This document shows positions 6,009 through 6,091 of a stretch of 6,091 nucleotides of DNA, piece by piece. The DNA is taken from positions 1 to 6,091 of the forward strand of contig JAHIZN010000063.1 of assembly GCA_018814245.1 (NCBI GenBank), written 5' to 3'. The notes below the pieces were generated by a model, which saw only the letters and a program-made list of their open reading frames with translations, was not told the DNA's origin and did no database searches. The position numbers were made by a program, and so were the translations under genes. How positions within the stretch are numbered: position 1 is the stretch's first letter; each line of letters begins with the position of its first letter. This DNA comes from a bacterium (GTDB lineage: Bacteria > UBA9089 > CG2-30-40-21).

Positions 6009-6091
6009 ACAGGGAAAGATCCACAAAGGGTGTGAATTATAAGAGACACAACCCTTGTCAGGCTTTTCTCATTTGCAATTATTCCTGTTTC
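6009..6091. repeat. MITE-like element, second copy, cut by the window end
   Basis: ACAGGGAAAGATCCACAAAG and the following GGTGTGAATT match 36-65 with two substitutions, in the same orientation. Further inside, blocks such as AACCCTTGTCAGGCT and TTTGCAATTATTC resemble 76-90 and 108-120 of the first copy. The opposite terminal repeat is expected about 40 bp beyond the window. The element lies immediately upstream of hicA and overlaps the only extended (TTG) start of that frame. Any promoter for the hicA-hicB-glt genes must lie within or beyond it; I see none I can support here. Confidence 0.7.

Overview
The window is a bacterial, probably anaerobic, chromosomal segment of moderate to low GC. 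Every gene I can support lies on the minus strand. Read in the direction of transcription (right to left), the order is: a partial copy of a short inverted-repeat element; a HicA-type toxin gene with an atypical 5' end; a HicB-type antitoxin gene; a ferredoxin/FMN-domain glutamate synthase subunit; a second glutamate synthase subunit that joins a class II glutamine amidotransferase to a GXGXG domain; a 383-bp repeat-rich gap; hisF; and a complete copy of the same inverted-repeat element. The taxon cannot be fixed. The split, archaeal-like glutamate synthase, the HicAB pair and the 'HAETRR'-type intergenic repeat would fit many uncultured anaerobic lineages (Planctomycetota, Nitrospirota, Omnitrophota or Desulfobacterota-like), but this is inference.

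Functionally the core is nitrogen assimilation. The two glt products together carry the parts of a glutamate synthase alpha chain: glutaminase, FMN/Fe-S synthase and beta-helix domain. They are divided differently from the single-chain bacterial GltB and from the fully split archaeal set. No GltD-like NAD(P)H subunit lies in the window, and the synthase subunit carries its own two-cluster ferredoxin domain, so its electron donor is open. HisF, which uses ammonia supplied by HisH, follows after the repeat-rich gap; hisH is not in the window.

The hicA and hicB genes overlap, and hicB ends 16 nt before the synthase gene, so the toxin-antitoxin pair looks transcriptionally joined to the glt genes. 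The HicA N-terminus is atypical and lies next to the right-hand repeat element, which suggests damage by insertion or a redefined 5' end.

The non-coding parts are the least explained. They hold two same-orientation copies of a MITE-like element about 6 kb apart, bracketing the gene cluster; a 13-bp self-complementary core (GAGGTGCTACCTC-like) recurring about five times in intergenic DNA; an imperfect inverted repeat enclosing about 300 bp between the glt genes and hisF; and a coding-like intergenic repeat between the two glt genes that artificially lengthens one ORF. I found no tRNA, rRNA, CRISPR array or transposase, and no convincing new enzymatic system.
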